Assembly (NCBI GenBank): GCA_039927975.1
Contig: JBDSTZ010000170.1
Location: 1 to 10,541 of the forward strand
Direction of reading: 5' to 3'
DNA length: 10,541 nt
DNA from: JBDSTZ01 sp039927975
GTDB lineage: Bacteria > Pseudomonadota > Gammaproteobacteria > Burkholderiales > Burkholderiaceae_D
The notes beneath the pieces are model-generated. The model had not been told where the DNA came from and did no database searches. It worked only from the letters and a program-made list of their open reading frames with translations. The translations under genes were made by a program, and so were the position numbers. Below are positions 9,642-10,541 of this stretch, in pieces; position 1 is the stretch's first letter; every line of letters starts with the position of its first letter.

Positions 9642-10139
9642 CTAGAGGTCGGCCAGCGGCACCTCGGCGGCGGCCGGATCGGCCGCCAGCAGGGCGATCA
9701 GGCGCGCCAGATCGGCTTCCATGCGCGCCAGGGTGGCGGCGTCGAGGCCGGCCAGGGCGTCGGGCAGCACGCCGGCGAAGGGTGCGGGGGCCTTGCTCAG
9801 CACGGCCTCGCCGGCGGCGCCGATGTGCAGCGCGACGGCGCGCCGGTCGGCGCCGTCGCGGCGCGTCTCGACCAGGCCGCGCGCCTGCAGCGCCTTGACC
9901 AGGTTGCTCGCGGTGGACTGGTGGATGTCGAGCGCGCGCGCCAGATCGGAGACGCCGATGCCGGGCGTGTCGCGGATGACGCTGAGCGCCCACACTTGCG
10001 CGCCGCCCAGGCCGACGTCGCGTTCGACCTGGCGGAAATGCGTCTTGACGGTGTTGAAGACCAGCCGGAACTGGCGCAGTACGCGCGCCTGGGCGGCGTT
10101 GCTGGCGCCTGCGGGACGCTCTTTGGAGGAAAGTTTCAT
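9642..10139 (-). CDS. MarR-family transcriptional regulator
   Basis: A 165-residue winged-helix protein. After an N-terminal helix (about 17-41) comes the DNA-binding domain: GLGGAQVWALSVIRD (43-57), VSDLARALDIHQSTASNLVKALQARGLV (63-90) as the helix-turn-helix, then the wing ETRRDGADRRAVALHIG (91-107) with the D-x-RR signature of the family, and a C-terminal dimerisation helix pair ending in an Ala/Leu-rich tail. The protein contains no cysteine, so a thiol-oxidation switch like OhrR is unlikely; a small-molecule ligand is more probable but unidentifiable. I chose ATG 10139. The frame continues to a GTG at 10211, but those 24 residues are unlike MarR. No clear SD precedes 10139; a TATCAT box (10151 down to 10146) would place the transcript start almost at the ATG, so a leaderless message is possible. 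The start codon lies 2 bp from that of the divergent clc, suggesting that MarR controls that gene. Confidence 0.9.
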   Translation of the reverse strand: MKLSSKERPAGASNAAQARVLRQFRLVFNTVKTHFRQVERDVGLGGAQVWALSVIRDTPGIGVSDLARALDIHQSTASNLVKALQARGLVETRRDGADRRAVALHIGAAGEAVLSKAPAPFAGVLPDALAGLDAATLARMEADLARLIALLAADPAAAEVPLADL

Positions 10140-10149
10140 GCATGGATGA
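10125..10149 (+). promoter_or_regulatory. shared start-codon palindrome and clc ribosome binding site
   Basis: CATGCATG (10137-10144) is a perfect palindrome whose left CAT is the minus-strand marR start and whose right ATG is the plus-strand clc start. GGAGGA (10125-10130) is a strong plus-strand SD lying inside marR codons. Three plus-strand ATGs follow at 10138, 10142 and 10146, one per frame; the first closes at TGA 10147-10149, the third at TAA 10155-10157, and only 10142 is open. By spacing the SD actually suits the 10138 ATG best (7 nt against 11 nt). Confidence 0.75.
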
Positions 10150-10541
10150 TAGCGTAAAAGAAGGCGCCGCCGACACTGCCCGCGGGCCGGCGCTCCGGCG
10201 TCCGCACGCACGGGACGGCCACTCCCATGGCCACCCGCACGGCCACCGGATCGGCCCTTCGCTGCGCAAGGAGCTGTCCGACTGGCGCCTGTGGTGGGCG
10301 CGTGCGACGACGCTGCTGGTGGCGATCCTGGCCGGTCTGGCGGTGGTGGGATTCACCTGGCTCACCGAGCGGGCACTTGATGGTTTTCTGCAGCTTCGCC
10401 TGCGCTGGTGGTGGGCGCCACTGCTGTGGACGCCCCTGTGCACCGCGCTCATCGTGGCGGCCACGCGGCGCTGGGCGCCGGGCGCGGCCGGCTCCGGCAT
10501 TCCCCAGGTGATGGCCGCGCTCGAACCGAGCGTCGACGCCG
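10142..10541 (+). CDS. CLC-family chloride channel/transporter, N-terminal part, cut by window edge
   Basis: The frame from ATG 10142 stays open to the window end (133 residues visible). It has a soluble N-terminus of about 50 residues, a first membrane helix at about 55-75 (TTLLVAILAGLAVVGFTWL), a second hydrophobic segment at about 91-107, and then GSGIPQV (117-123), the chloride-selectivity signature of the CLC family (GSGIP at the N-end of a helix). In CLC proteins this motif coordinates the central chloride ion. The gating/proton glutamate (GxEGP) is downstream and not visible, so channel cannot be told from H+/Cl- exchanger, nor can C-terminal CBS domains be assessed. Odd point: residues 22-35 carry six His, five of them alternating within GHSHGHPHGH (26-35). 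The start is set by the SD at 10125-10130 and by the lack of other open starts. The gene is divergent from marR with a 2-bp gap. Confidence 0.88.
   Translation, partial: MDDSVKEGAADTARGPALRRPHARDGHSHGHPHGHRIGPSLRKELSDWRLWWARATTLLVAILAGLAVVGFTWLTERALDGFLQLRLRWWWAPLLWTPLCTALIVAATRRWAPGAAGSGIPQVMAALEPSVDA

Noticed and set aside
9598..9645. A 15-codon ORF (starting MFAIEWLRAG) just after the palindromic promoter
   Set aside because: No SD and no supporting signal; too short to separate from chance.
9594..10157. A 187-codon plus-strand frame starting 9 nt after the TATAAT at 9580 and running antisense across marR
   Set aside because: It is in register opposite marR codons, where antisense frames stay open by chance at high GC; it has no SD and no known domain. 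The promoter in front of it makes it worth remembering, but I would not annotate a protein.
9442..10500. A 352-codon minus-strand open frame spanning the ppa terminator, marR and the clc start
   Set aside because: It crosses the terminator and overlaps marR in another frame; the product is Arg/Ala/Pro-rich with no fold visible. GC-rich shadow.

Overview
The window is GC-rich chromosomal DNA carrying housekeeping genes. It looks like a betaproteobacterium of the Burkholderiales, most likely the Oxalobacteraceae (Massilia/Duganella/Janthinobacterium type). This rests on the divergent ppc | hemC-hemD-hemX-hemY arrangement followed by ppa, and on strong G/C preference at third codon positions. 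No database search was possible, so the taxonomic call is an inference. I see no rRNA, tRNA, CRISPR array, insertion sequence or prophage gene.

Layout: (1) Bases 1-1714 (+) hold the C-terminal 570 residues of a two-half M16 zinc peptidase whose start lies upstream. (2) ppc, phosphoenolpyruvate carboxylase, runs on the minus strand (4573 down to 1745) and meets the peptidase gene tail to tail with a 30-bp gap. (3) A 136-bp region (4574-4709) separates ppc from the divergent haem operon and carries back-to-back -10-like elements. (4) hemC, hemD, hemX and hemY (4710-8834, +) form a tight operon: 8-nt overlap, 4-nt ATGA overlap, then a 3-nt gap. HemC and HemD make uroporphyrinogen III; HemX and HemY are the membrane-anchored accessory proteins usually encoded with them. 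(5) ppa (8927-9466, +), inorganic pyrophosphatase, has its own TATAAT box and SD and ends in a clear intrinsic terminator at 9508-9538. (6) A short AT-rich intergenic patch holds interleaved ACAAAT/ATTTGT inverted repeats built around a perfect TATAAT. (7) A MarR-family regulator lies on the minus strand (10139 down to 9642). (8) Diverging from it is the 5' part of a CLC-type chloride channel/transporter gene (10142 to the window edge, +).

The first 9.5 kb is ordinary core metabolism. The unusual part is the right end. The marR and clc start codons sit in one 8-bp palindrome (CATGCATG), two bases apart, so neither gene has normal upstream space. The best-looking promoter in the window (TCGACA-16 bp-TATAAT, with an operator-like palindrome over the -10) lies beyond the 3' end of marR and points through marR antisense towards clc. 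This suggests, without proving, an excludon-like switch in which one transcript is both antisense to the regulator and a long leader for the transporter. A second curiosity is a 12-bp triple tandem repeat at the hemC/hemD junction, which gives HemD a (TDRL)x3 N-terminus.
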